From assembly GCA_024223125.1 (NCBI GenBank), contig JAAEOP010000418.1, positions 1-28,410 on the forward strand: 28,410 nucleotides of DNA. Direction: 5' to 3'. Below the pieces are notes generated by a model that saw only the letters and a list, made by a program, of their open reading frames with translations, was not told the origin of the DNA and did not search any database. The stretch comes from Chloroflexota bacterium. GTDB taxonomy: Bacteria > Chloroflexota > Anaerolineae > Promineifilales > Promineifilaceae. Position 1 is the first letter of the stretch, and every line of letters begins with the position of its first letter. The translations under genes and the position numbers were made by a program. Of this stretch, positions 1 through 7,307 are shown piece by piece.

Positions 1-398
1 CTGAGGTGTTCAAAGGCACGGGCAAAGCCGCCGTGCTCACTGCCTCGGGCAAACTCGATGATGGTGGTATACTGCTCGTGATAGGCCAAATTGTCGCGCA
101 GACGCTTGCTGTAATCCGAGCAAATTCGACGGATAAGCAGATCCCACAAATAGTGCTCTTTGAAGTGTTGGTCAGCGGTGGTGTGCAGCCGGGGATGGCC
201 TAACTGGCTCAGAATGTAATCCTCTTCAAACCAGGTCCACAGCATTGGAAAATCATCAAGTCCCTCGAACTCACCAATGTAAAATCGCTCCTGCCGCGCT
301 GTCACTTCGGTTCGCTTCAGATAGTCGATAATTTCACTTTTGCCTGCAGCAGGTCGGGCAATGAGGATAAGAATATCATAGGTGTTCTTGTTGGTCAT
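1..398 (-). CDS. P-loop NTPase-like protein, 5' part only (runs off left edge)
   Basis: An open frame reads leftwards from ATG at 398 to the window edge with no stop (132 complete codons). A GGGAGG ribosome site lies just upstream (about 403-408). The N-terminus reads MTNKNTYDILILIARPAAGKSE: a hydrophobic strand followed by RPAAGKS, which fits a Walker A loop whose first glycine is replaced by alanine. The rest is rich in charged and aromatic residues (for example FYIGEFEGLDDFPMLWTWFE) and resembles nucleotide-kinase or AAA-type fold proteins in general style. No specific family or substrate was recognised. The 3' part is missing, so Walker B and any fused domain cannot be seen. Its upstream region contains a short octamer repeat. 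I am fairly sure it is a real gene but unsure of its role. Confidence 0.75.
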   Translation of the reverse strand, partial: MTNKNTYDILILIARPAAGKSEIIDYLKRTEVTARQERFYIGEFEGLDDFPMLWTWFEEDYILSQLGHPRLHTTADQHFKEHYLWDLLIRRICSDYSKRLRDNLAYHEQYTTIIEFARGSEHGGFARAFEHL

Positions 399-443
399 AA
401 GCCTCCCAATCTAAACAAAGTTGAGGTCATAGGAGGGATTTTA

Positions 444-467
444 ACGCAAAGGCTCAAAGACGCAAAG
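444..467. repeat. Three-unit octamer repeat (ACGCAAAG-like)
   Basis: Three adjacent 8-mers read ACGCAAAG, GCTCAAAG, ACGCAAAG. The first and last are identical. They lie 46 bases upstream of the P-loop gene start. Short reiterated motifs like this are common in intergenic DNA of Chloroflexi and cyanobacteria; no function is assigned. Confidence 0.5.
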
Positions 468-625
468 CTCTTTGGGAACAATTCCTGCCGTCAGCATGTC
501 TTAGACAAAAGGGCGCATAAAACCTGGTTTGGTTGGGGGGAGAAGTAAGAGAGCATCAGTGGATCCAATTTTTAACGCTCCAAGCCGTGTGTAGTAACCC
601 CACATTTGAGAATAGCTATTATGTA

Positions 626-752
626 AAATGTACCGAAATTCATAGAACCTTAAAAACCGGGTTTTTGACCGCTAAAAGTAGCTTCCGATTTTTACGGGAG
701 AATCTTGTTTGTACAGCGTAAAAACCCGGTTTTTTGTAAATGTACCGAAATT
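626..752. repeat. Small element: 15-bp direct repeats flanking 15-bp inverted repeats
   Basis: The 15-mer AAATGTACCGAAATT occurs at 626-640 and again at 738-752. Between the copies lies a perfect 15-bp inverted repeat, AAAAACCGGGTTTTT at 652-666 and its complement at 720-734, with a 53-base loop. No open frame inside looks like a gene. The outer direct repeats could be a target duplication, although 15 bp is long, or part of the element. It resembles a non-autonomous mobile or REP-like unit. Confidence 0.55.
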
Positions 753-872
753 GTAAGGTTAGTGATAAATTGGGACAGGCAAAGAGTCTTGGGTAGGGGC
801 AAGTGGTCAAACCAGACTATGTGAGGGATTTTGAACAAATGAGGGGCAGTTTTCACAGGCGGTCTTACCCCT

Positions 873-960
873 ATGATGCCCACCTCGTTCCCAAACTGGA
901 GTTTGGGAACGAGGTGGGCATCATCTAGTGCGTGTGAAGCCTCGCTTCATAGGAGGCTCC
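873..960. repeat. Perfect 25-bp inverted repeat (REP-like hairpin) plus a second small hairpin
   Basis: Arms 873-897 and 900-924 are perfectly complementary around a 2-base centre (GG). The core contains GTTCCCAAACT and its complement, a palindrome type I recall as dispersed in many bacterial genomes. Immediately downstream GAAGC (936-940) pairs with GCTTC (944-948), and AGCCTC (938-943) can alternatively pair with GAGGCT (953-958). This looks like a two-part palindromic repeat rather than a terminator, because no gene ends here and no T-run follows. Confidence 0.6.
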
Positions 961-1622
961 TTTTCTTGGGAGATGTCCAGACTGAGTTTTATGTCAATCA
1001 GGAAGAGGGATTACATGTTTGGGGTTTCATCCCCTGTCACTTTTGCAAAAAAATGATAGGGAGGTATGATGTCAAATTGAAATGTCTTCCCCAATCCGGC
1101 TCCTTGGCAAATCCGTAAGTACAGCCAGCCTGCCCTTGCTGCACAAGCAGGGGATCCAACTGACACATCTCCGGACTCGCCTTGGATGCCGAATTTAGCC
1201 CAGTAGGTAGAGTGGTTTGGCCAGCCTAAGCGCTGAGGATGTCCCGGAGAGGGTGGCATAAGCGTGAAATATCTGCATAAGGTAGTTCCTTGTCCAGCGT
1301 TTATGACCATTGGTTCACAATCAACCCCCGGCCCTGACCGCGAACCTGACCATATTCGCTTATTGGTTGTTTTTTCACAGAAGCGTGAACACGCTCTTGC
1401 AGGAGGGGATTCCTGTTTTTAATGACAGGGATTGAAGGTAACCACCCCTAATAATGTGGGTTACTTGGGGTGAAAATTTCAGAAAAAGCATTATCTAGAA
1501 TTTGCAACCGACTTCCAGGCTACCCTATAGGCCCTAACCAGTGAAATTCTTGTACATTGAGCAAGAACTTTTGCAATAAACCCTTTTTTGGTTCCGGCTC
1601 GTCCGGGTTAGGGGGTACAAAG
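961..1622. other. Intergenic stretch without a recognisable gene
   Basis: No open frame here has a plausible ribosome site together with protein-like composition. A 99-codon minus-strand frame (1011-1310) and an 81-codon plus-strand frame (873-1118) overlap each other and show no known motif. A small perfect hairpin, AGCGTG-AA-CACGCT, lies at 1382-1395. The region may be decayed sequence; I see no RNA gene in it. Confidence 0.5.
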
Positions 1623-1650
1623 AGGAGTCCAAAATGCATTTTGGACTCCT
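1623..1650. promoter_or_regulatory. Perfect 28-bp palindrome upstream of the hydratase-like gene
   Basis: Positions 1623-1650 equal their own reverse complement over all 28 bases, centred on ATGCAT with outer arms AGGAGTCC and GGACTCCT. The palindrome ends 26 bases before the ATG at 1677, and a ribosome-site-like GGAG follows it. A zero-loop palindrome suits a dimeric repressor operator better than an RNA terminator. The short TACAA after it is not a convincing T-run. Confidence 0.5.
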
Positions 1651-1676
1651 TACAACTATTTTGGATGGAGTGATTT

Positions 1677-2066
1677 ATGAATTACGAAACACTAACCGTT
1701 AACATCAAAAACCACATTGCTCACGTAAGCCTCAACCGGCCCAAAAAGGTCAATGCCTTGAATCAGACAGCTTGGGAGGAAATCAAGGATGTCTTTGAAA
1801 GGCTGTCTGACACGCCCGAGGCGCGAGTGGTGGTGATCAGCGGCGAAGGCAAACACTTCTGCGCCGGTATCGACTTGGGATTGCTGATGTCCATCCGGCA
1901 AAAGACTCACGACGATTGCGAGGGCCGGATGCGGGAAAAGTTACGCAAGATGGTCTTTTACCTGCAAGCCCCCCTCAACGCCATCGAGCAGTGCAGCAAG
2001 CCGGTGTTGGCCACAATTCATGGCGGTTGCATTGGGGCTAGATTGGATTTGGCCTGCACCTGTTGA
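1677..2066 (+). pseudogene. Truncated enoyl-CoA hydratase/isomerase-like gene
   Basis: The 129-aa frame begins like a crotonase-family protein. It has an N-terminal beta strand region (LTVNIKNHIAHVSLNRPKKVNAL), the first oxyanion-hole region HFCAGIDLGLL near residue 63, then the start of the second one near KPVLATIHGGCIGARLDLACTC. Family members are normally about 250-270 aa, so only half remains. At the second oxyanion-hole segment the usual GGG or GAG pattern is changed to GAR, and a stop follows six residues later. The HFCAGIDL and RMREKL features resemble dienoyl-CoA isomerase relatives. After the stop another frame stays open to 2113 (LLNQRRQVNGRIEMKAE), possibly the tail of the deleted gene or unrelated. 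A MITE-like repeat starts 58 bases after the stop. It is most likely non-functional. Confidence 0.75.
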
Positions 2067-2124
2067 ACCAGCGCCGGCAGGTCAATGGCCGAATTGAAAT
2101 GAAGGCTGAATAAAGAATACTACC

Positions 2125-2265
2125 AGGACTTACGCAGTTGGCTATTAAAATGTCATTTTGAGGCGTTTTTTGCCGAGAAATCTTCAATTTGGTACGCATC
2201 ATCAAACACAATTTGGAAGATTTCTCCTCGTACCTCGTCGAAATGACATGAACTGCGTAAGCCCT
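2125..2265. mobile_element. MITE-like nested palindrome, about 141 bp
   Basis: The ends form 15-bp inverted repeats with one mismatch: 2125-2139 and 2251-2265, core CTTACGCAGTT and AACTGCGTAAG. Inside, TGTCATTTTGA (2151-2161) pairs with 2238-2248 with one mismatch. GAGAAATCTTC (2175-2185) pairs perfectly with 2216-2226. The whole segment could therefore fold into one long interrupted hairpin. It has no coding capacity. The internal type GTCATTTCGA..GAGAAATCTT is one I recall as dispersed in environmental bacterial genomes. It sits between the broken hydratase gene and the dehydrogenase. Confidence 0.65.
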
Positions 2266-2294
2266 GACTACATTGATTTGAGAGGAAATAATTA

Positions 2295-3047
2295 ATGAAA
2301 GGTTTACAAAATAAACGAGTTCTCATCACCGGCGGGGCCAGCGGAATTGGTGCGACAACGGCGGCCCGGTTTTTGGAGGAAGGGTCGCGGGTGGTTGTCC
2401 TCGACCACGACGAAGCCGCTTGTGAGCAGATCAAACAAGACCTAGCAGGCCTGACCGGCGTGATCACCGTTGATGTTACCGATCCTGAAGCTGTGGCTCG
2501 AGCCTTTGATGAACTGGATAATTTGTGTGGGGGCATCGACGTTCTCATTAACAATGCGGGCATCAGTATTCGGCACAAATTTATGGACATCACCCCCGAG
2601 GAGTGGCAGCAGGTGGTTAATGTTGATCTGCATGGGGTATTTTACGTGGCCCAGCAAGCGGCCCGGCGGATGTTGGCCGGAGAGGGAGGCGTGATTATCA
2701 ACATGGGCTCAACCAACGGCCTCGTGGCCCATCCCCACTACGCCGATTACAATGCGGCCAAGGCGGGTGTCATCGAACTTACCCGCACGATGGCCTTGGA
2801 ATTGGCGCCAACAGTTCGGGTAGTGGCCGTTTGCCCCGGCTATGTGCTGACTCCAATGCAGGAGGCAGAATACAGTGCGGAAATGATGGATGCGGTCAAT
2901 AATAAAATCCCTTTAAAACGACATGCCAAGACGTCGGAGATTGCGGCGCTTTTTGCCTTTTTGGCTTCCGAAGAAGCGCCCTACATTACCGGACATCCGG
3001 TGATAATTGATGGGGGAGAAACTGCTGGTGGATTAGCCAGTCGATAA
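2295..3047 (+). CDS. Short-chain dehydrogenase/reductase (classical SDR)
   Basis: This 250-aa protein is the usual length for a classical SDR, a cytosolic NAD(P)-dependent oxidoreductase of alcohols or ketones. Visible motifs are the dinucleotide-binding TGGASGIG (residues 12-19), an acidic D37 at the end of the second strand that favours NAD over NADP, NNAG (86-89), the catalytic S139 in NMGST, and Y152-x3-K156. The C-terminus (ITGHPVIIDGGETAGG) is the normal SDR ending. GAGGA lies about 10 bases before the ATG. Its end is 19 bases before the large regulator gene, so the two may share a transcript. It follows a hydratase-like remnant, hinting at an old fatty-acid-type operon. The substrate cannot be predicted; BDH- or FabG-like proteins are equally possible. 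Confidence 0.93.
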   Translation: MKGLQNKRVLITGGASGIGATTAARFLEEGSRVVVLDHDEAACEQIKQDLAGLTGVITVDVTDPEAVARAFDELDNLCGGIDVLINNAGISIRHKFMDITPEEWQQVVNVDLHGVFYVAQQAARRMLAGEGGVIINMGSTNGLVAHPHYADYNAAKAGVIELTRTMALELAPTVRVVAVCPGYVLTPMQEAEYSAEMMDAVNNKIPLKRHAKTSEIAALFAFLASEEAPYITGHPVIIDGGETAGGLASR

Positions 3048-3066
3048 GGGCTTAATTACTTACAAA

Positions 3067-6000
3067 ATGGCTTTAGAAGATCGAATTCGCCTACCTACGC
3101 TCAATTTAATCCATCGCCGGCCACGGTTATTGAATATGCTGGAGTCGTTTATTGACTCCGGCTATCGTTTTATCACCATTTATGCCCCCGGCGGTTATGG
3201 CAAATCAATCTTGCTGGCAGATTTTACTCAAACCACAAATCTGCCGGTTTGCTGGTGTTCTTTGGAGCCTTCAGACCGTGACCCAACCTCTTTTCTAACT
3301 ATTCTGGCCCACAGTATCACCGATCGCTTTCATGAAATTGAACCTGCAGAGTTATTTAGACTGATTGAGCGCGGCGAGACGCAGAATAGCGTCCGTCGAA
3401 TTGCGACACTGTTAGGCAAGGTAGGGCCGCATATCATCATTATTGATGATTACCACAAGGCAGTCAGCGCCGGTATAACTCTTGCTCTCGACCAATTGCT
3501 CGATCAGCTTCCGGATGCAAGCACTATCATTGTGGCGGCTCGGGGTGACTTGGAGCTTGAAACGGGTCAAATTCTTGATTTGTTGATGACCGAGCGGGCC
3601 AGCGGTCTTTCTGAAGAAGAATTGCGCTTTACGCCGGATGAAATCCAACTGATGATGCGCAAACGTTTTGGTCGGCGCATCGATCTGGAAACGGCCGCAG
3701 ATATTGCTCAGGCCACCGACGGTAATATTGCCCAGGTTTTATTGGCCGGGCACATGATGAAGATTGACGAAACCGTAGGAGGTCTTTGGCAGCGCCTGGG
3801 CGATGATCGGCAAGTTATTTATCAATACCTGGCCACCGAGGTTTTTGCTAAACAGTCGCCCGAGTTACAGCGCTTCATGCTTCATACCGCTGTCCTGCCC
3901 AATATGACGGTTGAGCTCTGTAACGCGCTTCTGGACATTAGCGACGCTCAAACCCATATTGAAGCCCTGGTCTACAACGATTTATTCATTGCCCAAATTG
4001 GCGGTGGCTTCAGGTATCATGATCTCTTTGCCGAATTCTTGCGTACCCAATTAGCAACTGACAAAGCCCTTTATAGCCAAGTTTCAAAAAAAGCGGCCAA
4101 TCTTTTAACAGTACGGTCTCGTACTCAGGATGCCATCCCGCTCTATCTATCCGTGCATGCCTGGGATAAAACTGCAAAATTGCTGGAAAGCCAAGGGCGG
4201 GAATTCTACGACACCGGTCGAGCCTTAACCCTGAATGGCTGGCTCAACCAGATGCCTGAACGAGAATTGATCAAACATCCGGGGCTGCTGTTGTTGCAGG
4301 GACAAATATTGGGATATGACCTGGGCCAACTTGAGCAAGCCTTAGACCTCTTAAAAAAAGCTAAAGAGCAATTTCAGCAGAAAAAGAATTTGATTGGGAC
4401 AGCCGAGGCCCAGATTTTTCAAGCGAAGGTATCACGGATGATGGGGCGGGCTGAGGAAGCTTTAAGCCTGGCTACAGAGGGGCTTAATCAATTGGAAACG
4501 TTAAGAGCTGATAAACACCTGATTGCTCTTGCTATCCGGAGTCGTGGCTCAATTCATCTGTTTGCAGGCAATACCGTAGCAGCCTTATCAGATTTACGTC
4601 GAGCATTAGAACTGTTTGAGCAATTGGATGATACTTATACAGTAGGCGCGTGCCATCACGAAATTGGGGTTTGTTTAGAAGCCCACGGCAATATCAGTGG
4701 GGCTGATCACCACTATAGACAGGCGCTTCGCTCATGGGAAACATTGGGCAACGCCAATGATTTATCTAACACTTTAAACAGTTTAGGGGTATCGCTCTAT
4801 ACTGTTGGGCATTACGATGAAGCATTGCAACAATTCAATAATAGTCTCAACATCGCGCTCCAAATTGGAGCAATACGCCGCGCCGCTTTTGCCCAGGCCG
4901 GTATCGGTGATGTTTATCTGGAATGTCAAGATTATGAAAAGGCCATCGAAGCTTATACCCGATCAACCGAATATGCGCGCGAAGCAAGTGTCCATTCACT
5001 GGAAATTTATAACCTGATCAAGGTGGGCGAATGTTTCTATCGCCAGCATGATTTGCCCCAGGCGCTCCGACGTGCTAACCGGGCCAGAGCCATTGCCATA
5101 GAAAGTGGTCTGGGTTTTGAAAAAGGATTGGCCGCTATACTTCAAGCCAAAATTAACGTGCAGCGCGAGGATTACAAAGCCAGTTTTTCCTTATTTGCCG
5201 AAACCGTGGCTTCCTTTGCCGAGAAGAATGTCTTAGAACAAGCCAAAGCCAGGTTATGGTGGGGGTATAGCCTACTACTTGATCTAAGACCCTCGGCCGC
5301 ACGCAAGCAACTTCAAGAGGCTATTAGATTAGCTTTGGCTATGGGTGATTTGGTTCACGGATTGGGGACGACTATAGCAGAAACGCAACATCTGTTATTT
5401 CATTTTCTACACCGAGCAGATACTTCGGCCAGTTTGCGAAATAATATCTGGCTGCTGCTAACCCAAAATCAAAAGAACATCGATTTATTGGGACCCGGAT
5501 TACAAGTTTTTGCTTTTGGTTCACCATCTGTAACGGTGGCCGGTGAACGCAAACAATTCAACCAGCGAGGAGGCATAAGCAAAGCACCCGAATTATTACT
5601 ATATTTGCTGTTAGAAGGCCAGGATGTTGGTTGCAGTTGGAGTGAAGTCAGCGTCGCTATTTGGCCTGATTTGAGTCGGAACAAGGCTTCGATAAAGTAT
5701 CACCAAATACTAAAAAGCTTGCGGTATAATACACTAGATCAGGATTCCGTTATTGTCCAAGGTGATCACTACCAGATTAATCCTAACTATCTTGAATGGT
5801 GTGATGCTTTGGCCTTTGAACAACTTTTTGAACGATTGACCCAAACCACCGCGGCAGACGCTTTAGCCCTACAGTTAGAGCTAATCTCTTTGTATCAAGG
5901 CGAATTTCTGGCCGGCTTTGATTTAGGAGAATGGGGAGAAGATCGCCGCCTTTCCTATGAAGCCAGGTTTTTGCAGGTGGTTAAGCTGGCCGGCAAGCAA

Positions 6001-6237
6001 CTTGTTAAAAATAACGCTCCCCAAGAAGCGCTAAGCATAATTAATCAGGGTCTAAATAGAGATTACTTTCGCGAGGACTTGCATCGTACTGCCTTAAGAG
6101 CTTACGCACAGGCCGGTTTGTACGATGATTTAACAACATATTATACAAAGTTGTGTCAAACATTTGAACAAGAACTCAATACCTCTCCAAGCGCAACCAC
6201 CAAACAACTCTATCTACAATTGATGGGCACTAGATAG
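3067..6237 (+). CDS. STAND ATPase/TPR transcription factor with C-terminal winged helix and BTAD (MalT-like/SARP-type)
   Basis: The 1056-aa protein has the order expected of a signal-sensing STAND regulator. Residues 40-47 are a Walker A loop (APGGYGKS) and about 123-130 a Walker B region (IIIIDDYH), followed by an AARGDLEL segment typical of the NTPase core. A long helical region from roughly 380 to 790 holds TPR-like repeats, clearest at 524-680 (for example LGVSLYTVGHYDEALQQFNN). A winged-helix DNA-binding domain lies at about 817-891 and a bacterial transcriptional activator domain at about 914-1051. In classical SARPs these come first; here they are last. In MalT relatives the TPR arm binds the inducer and ATP drives oligomerisation. 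The start has only a weak ribosome site and lies 19 bases after the dehydrogenase. Three tandem stops (TAG TGA TGA) end the gene. The short peptide genes directly downstream are attractive targets or ligands, but this is inference. Confidence 0.9.
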   Translation: MALEDRIRLPTLNLIHRRPRLLNMLESFIDSGYRFITIYAPGGYGKSILLADFTQTTNLPVCWCSLEPSDRDPTSFLTILAHSITDRFHEIEPAELFRLIERGETQNSVRRIATLLGKVGPHIIIIDDYHKAVSAGITLALDQLLDQLPDASTIIVAARGDLELETGQILDLLMTERASGLSEEELRFTPDEIQLMMRKRFGRRIDLETAADIAQATDGNIAQVLLAGHMMKIDETVGGLWQRLGDDRQVIYQYLATEVFAKQSPELQRFMLHTAVLPNMTVELCNALLDISDAQTHIEALVYNDLFIAQIGGGFRYHDLFAEFLRTQLATDKALYSQVSKKAANLLTVRSRTQDAIPLYLSVHAWDKTAKLLESQGREFYDTGRALTLNGWLNQMPERELIKHPGLLLLQGQILGYDLGQLEQALDLLKKAKEQFQQKKNLIGTAEAQIFQAKVSRMMGRAEEALSLATEGLNQLETLRADKHLIALAIRSRGSIHLFAGNTVAALSDLRRALELFEQLDDTYTVGACHHEIGVCLEAHGNISGADHHYRQALRSWETLGNANDLSNTLNSLGVSLYTVGHYDEALQQFNNSLNIALQIGAIRRAAFAQAGIGDVYLECQDYEKAIEAYTRSTEYAREASVHSLEIYNLIKVGECFYRQHDLPQALRRANRARAIAIESGLGFEKGLAAILQAKINVQREDYKASFSLFAETVASFAEKNVLEQAKARLWWGYSLLLDLRPSAARKQLQEAIRLALAMGDLVHGLGTTIAETQHLLFHFLHRADTSASLRNNIWLLLTQNQKNIDLLGPGLQVFAFGSPSVTVAGERKQFNQRGGISKAPELLLYLLLEGQDVGCSWSEVSVAIWPDLSRNKASIKYHQILKSLRYNTLDQDSVIVQGDHYQINPNYLEWCDALAFEQLFERLTQTTAADALALQLELISLYQGEFLAGFDLGEWGEDRRLSYEARFLQVVKLAGKQLVKNNAPQEALSIINQGLNRDYFREDLHRTALRAYAQAGLYDDLTTYYTKLCQTFEQELNTSPSATTKQLYLQLMGTR

Positions 6238-6300
6238 TGATGATGTCCAATCCAAATAAATATAGAGTCCTGTAAGAATATAACACAAACAGAGGCACCG

Positions 6301-6334
6301 CAGTTTTTTCGTGTAGCATTTTTGCTGAAAACTG
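6301..6334 (+). other. Hairpin in the leader between regulator and peptide genes
   Basis: CAGTTTT (6301-6307) pairs with AAAACTG (6328-6334), and inside this AGCA pairs with TGCT around TTTT. No good T-run follows, so it is a weak terminator at most. The 169-base gap 6238-6406 otherwise shows no gene and should hold the promoter of the peptide genes; no convincing -35/-10 pair was identified. Confidence 0.35.
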
Positions 6335-6406
6335 TCCGAGTCTTTGTGATACATTGGTTATACCATCAAATATTTACTTGCTAAATAGTGAAAGGGGTAT
6401 TTACCA

Positions 6407-6535
6407 ATGTCGCAAAATTTTAAACTCAGAACAGGCGAACTACTTAATAATCCCGCGGCGCGGGTCATCATTGTTATGAGCATTTTGGCAATTGCTACTT
6501 TAGTTGGCGGCGCGCCTCATGATGGAAGTTGGTAG
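6407..6535 (+). CDS. Short hydrophobic peptide 1, 42 aa (candidate signal-peptide precursor)
   Basis: ATG at 6407 is preceded by AAAGGGG at 6391-6397, a good ribosome site with 9-base spacing. The product has a polar basic start (MSQNFKLRTGELLNN), then NPAARVIIV, a hydrophobic stretch of about 14 residues (20-33), then GG and the tail APHDGSW. The layout is that of a short export signal or membrane segment followed by a small extracytoplasmic tail. V-G-G before the tail has small residues suited to signal peptidase I (-3 Val, -1 Gly), which would release a heptapeptide, although proline at +2 makes this uncertain. It is strongly similar to the next peptide (16 of 28 aligned C-terminal residues identical). 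It is in the same frame as peptide 2, separated by this TAG. No known family was recognised. Confidence 0.75.
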   Translation: MSQNFKLRTGELLNNPAARVIIVMSILAIATLVGGAPHDGSW

Positions 6536-6559
6536 TCGACATCTGAGGAAACCTCTTTG

Positions 6560-6733
6560 GTGGAGTTAAGCGTACTCATTCAACAGATGAATGGCGAATT
6601 AACTAATGTCACAAAGATTCAAATTTGTGGCAATCGAACTACTCAAAATCCAACGGCACGGGTTATTATTGTTCTCGGTGCTATCTTAATTGCTGCCGTA
6701 GTTGGCGGTGCCCCCAGTGATCCAGGATTTTAG
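6560..6733 (+). CDS. Short hydrophobic peptide 2, 57 aa from GTG or 48 aa from ATG 6587
   Basis: The C-terminal 28 residues align without gaps to peptide 1: NPTARVIIV, a hydrophobic core, then VGG and APSDPGF. ATG 6587 has no visible ribosome site. GAGGAA at 6545-6550 sits 9 bases before GTG 6560 (and 6 before TTG 6557), so GTG is preferred. The polar leader is longer than in peptide 1 and contains one cysteine. Conserved positions of the tail are A1, P2, D4 and an aromatic residue at 7. The pair probably arose by duplication and is likely co-transcribed with peptide 1 and the small protein downstream. Its role is unknown; a pheromone precursor, a small membrane peptide or a RiPP precursor are all possible. 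Confidence 0.7.
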   Translation: MELSVLIQQMNGELTNVTKIQICGNRTTQNPTARVIIVLGAILIAAVVGGAPSDPGF

Positions 6734-6778
6734 ATTATACTCCGGCAAACTCACATCAAAATTATAAGGACTAGGAAT

Positions 6779-6997
6779 ATGAAATCCGTACCAAATCGAC
6801 CAGCGATATCAAACGTGTTGATCAAAGCCAGTGCCAATGTTGCTTTTAGATCCAGGTTACTGGCCAGCCCACAAGAGGCCCTGGCAGAAATGAATCTGCC
6901 GCCGGAAGATGCTGAAGTTTTAACCAACGTTGAAGCGCCCACCCTAAAAGAGTACGCCCGTCAGGTCAAAGTAAATCTACTGGATCGTCCTGTATAA
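6779..6997 (+). CDS. 72-aa Os1348/NHLP-clan-like small protein (RiPP-precursor-like)
   Basis: AAGGA at 6766-6770 gives a well-spaced start. The sequence has a helix-rich pattern ending LIKASANVAFRSRLLAS, then PQEALAEMNLPPEDAEVLTN. This F-R-x-x-L-L-x-x-P-x-x-A-L-x-x-x-x-L arrangement is typical of the small nitrile-hydratase-leader-like and LigA-like proteins found in RiPP operons. There is no signal peptide and no obvious Gly-Gly leader end or Cys/Ser/Thr-rich core: the C-terminus (LKEYARQVKVNLLDRPV) is ordinary. It may be a precursor, a leader-like recognition protein or a degenerate copy. No maturation enzyme is visible in the window. It follows the two peptides by 45 bases and its stop lies within the terminator stem, suggesting a three-gene transcript 6407-6997. 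Family call is from memory of the pattern only. Confidence 0.6.
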   Translation: MKSVPNRPAISNVLIKASANVAFRSRLLASPQEALAEMNLPPEDAEVLTNVEAPTLKEYARQVKVNLLDRPV

Positions 6998-7038
6998 ATA
7001 AGAAATGAGCCAAATTTAGCGGCTCATTTCTTATTTAT
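6994..7038 (+). terminator. Strong 18-bp stem terminator after the peptide operon
   Basis: Positions 6994-7011 pair perfectly with 7021-7038 around a 9-base loop (AAATTTAGC). The 3' arm and following bases are T-rich (TTCTTATTTATCTTTACT). The stop codon of the 72-aa gene lies inside the left arm. The A-rich left arm means it could also work on the other strand. Confidence 0.85.
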
Positions 7039-7058
7039 CTTTACTACAATGTGAAGCT

Positions 7059-7289
7059 ATGGTACAAGCATATATGGAAACAAGGGGAAAAAAAATCGTT
7101 CTGAAATTGAGTGAGCATGATGTGGCTCAATTACTATTACTGGTCCGTAAGGAAATGGACCAGCAGAACGAAATCTGGCAACCCTACTGGGTACGATTAG
7201 AAAAAATTATAGAGCAAGACATCGAATTGTCGATTCAGATTAATGCCGGCCAAGACCCTACCATTAAAAAAGCATCTAAAAACGAGTAA
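7059..7289 (+). CDS. Small hypothetical protein, 76 aa
   Basis: The frame encodes a charged, probably helical cytosolic protein with no cysteine, no signal peptide and no membrane segment. It begins MVQAYMETRGKKIVLKLSEHDVAQLLLLVRK; an internal ATG at 7074 (METRGKK) is an alternative start. The ribosome site is weak for both. The middle (LEKIIEQDIELSIQI) suggests a pair of helices, perhaps a dimerising small protein. It lies between the terminator and the DUF5317 gene, 18 bases from the latter, so the two may be co-transcribed. No family was recognised. Composition and spacing favour a real gene. Confidence 0.6.
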   Translation: MVQAYMETRGKKIVLKLSEHDVAQLLLLVRKEMDQQNEIWQPYWVRLEKIIEQDIELSIQINAGQDPTIKKASKNE

Positions 7290-7307
7290 AGATTGGGAAT
7301 TTAAGGC

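Noticed and set aside
1011..1310. 99-codon minus-strand frame in the gene desert
   Set aside because: No ribosome site, no recognisable motif, and an overlapping plus-strand frame of similar quality; composition looks like translated non-coding DNA.
399..1676. tRNA, group II intron or transposase remnant in the gene desert
   Set aside because: I looked for cloverleaf, domain V-like and transposase motifs and saw none that I could support.
6587..6733. ATG 6587 as start of peptide 2
   Set aside because: There is no ribosome site before it, whereas GAGGAA is well placed for GTG 6560; kept only as an alternative.
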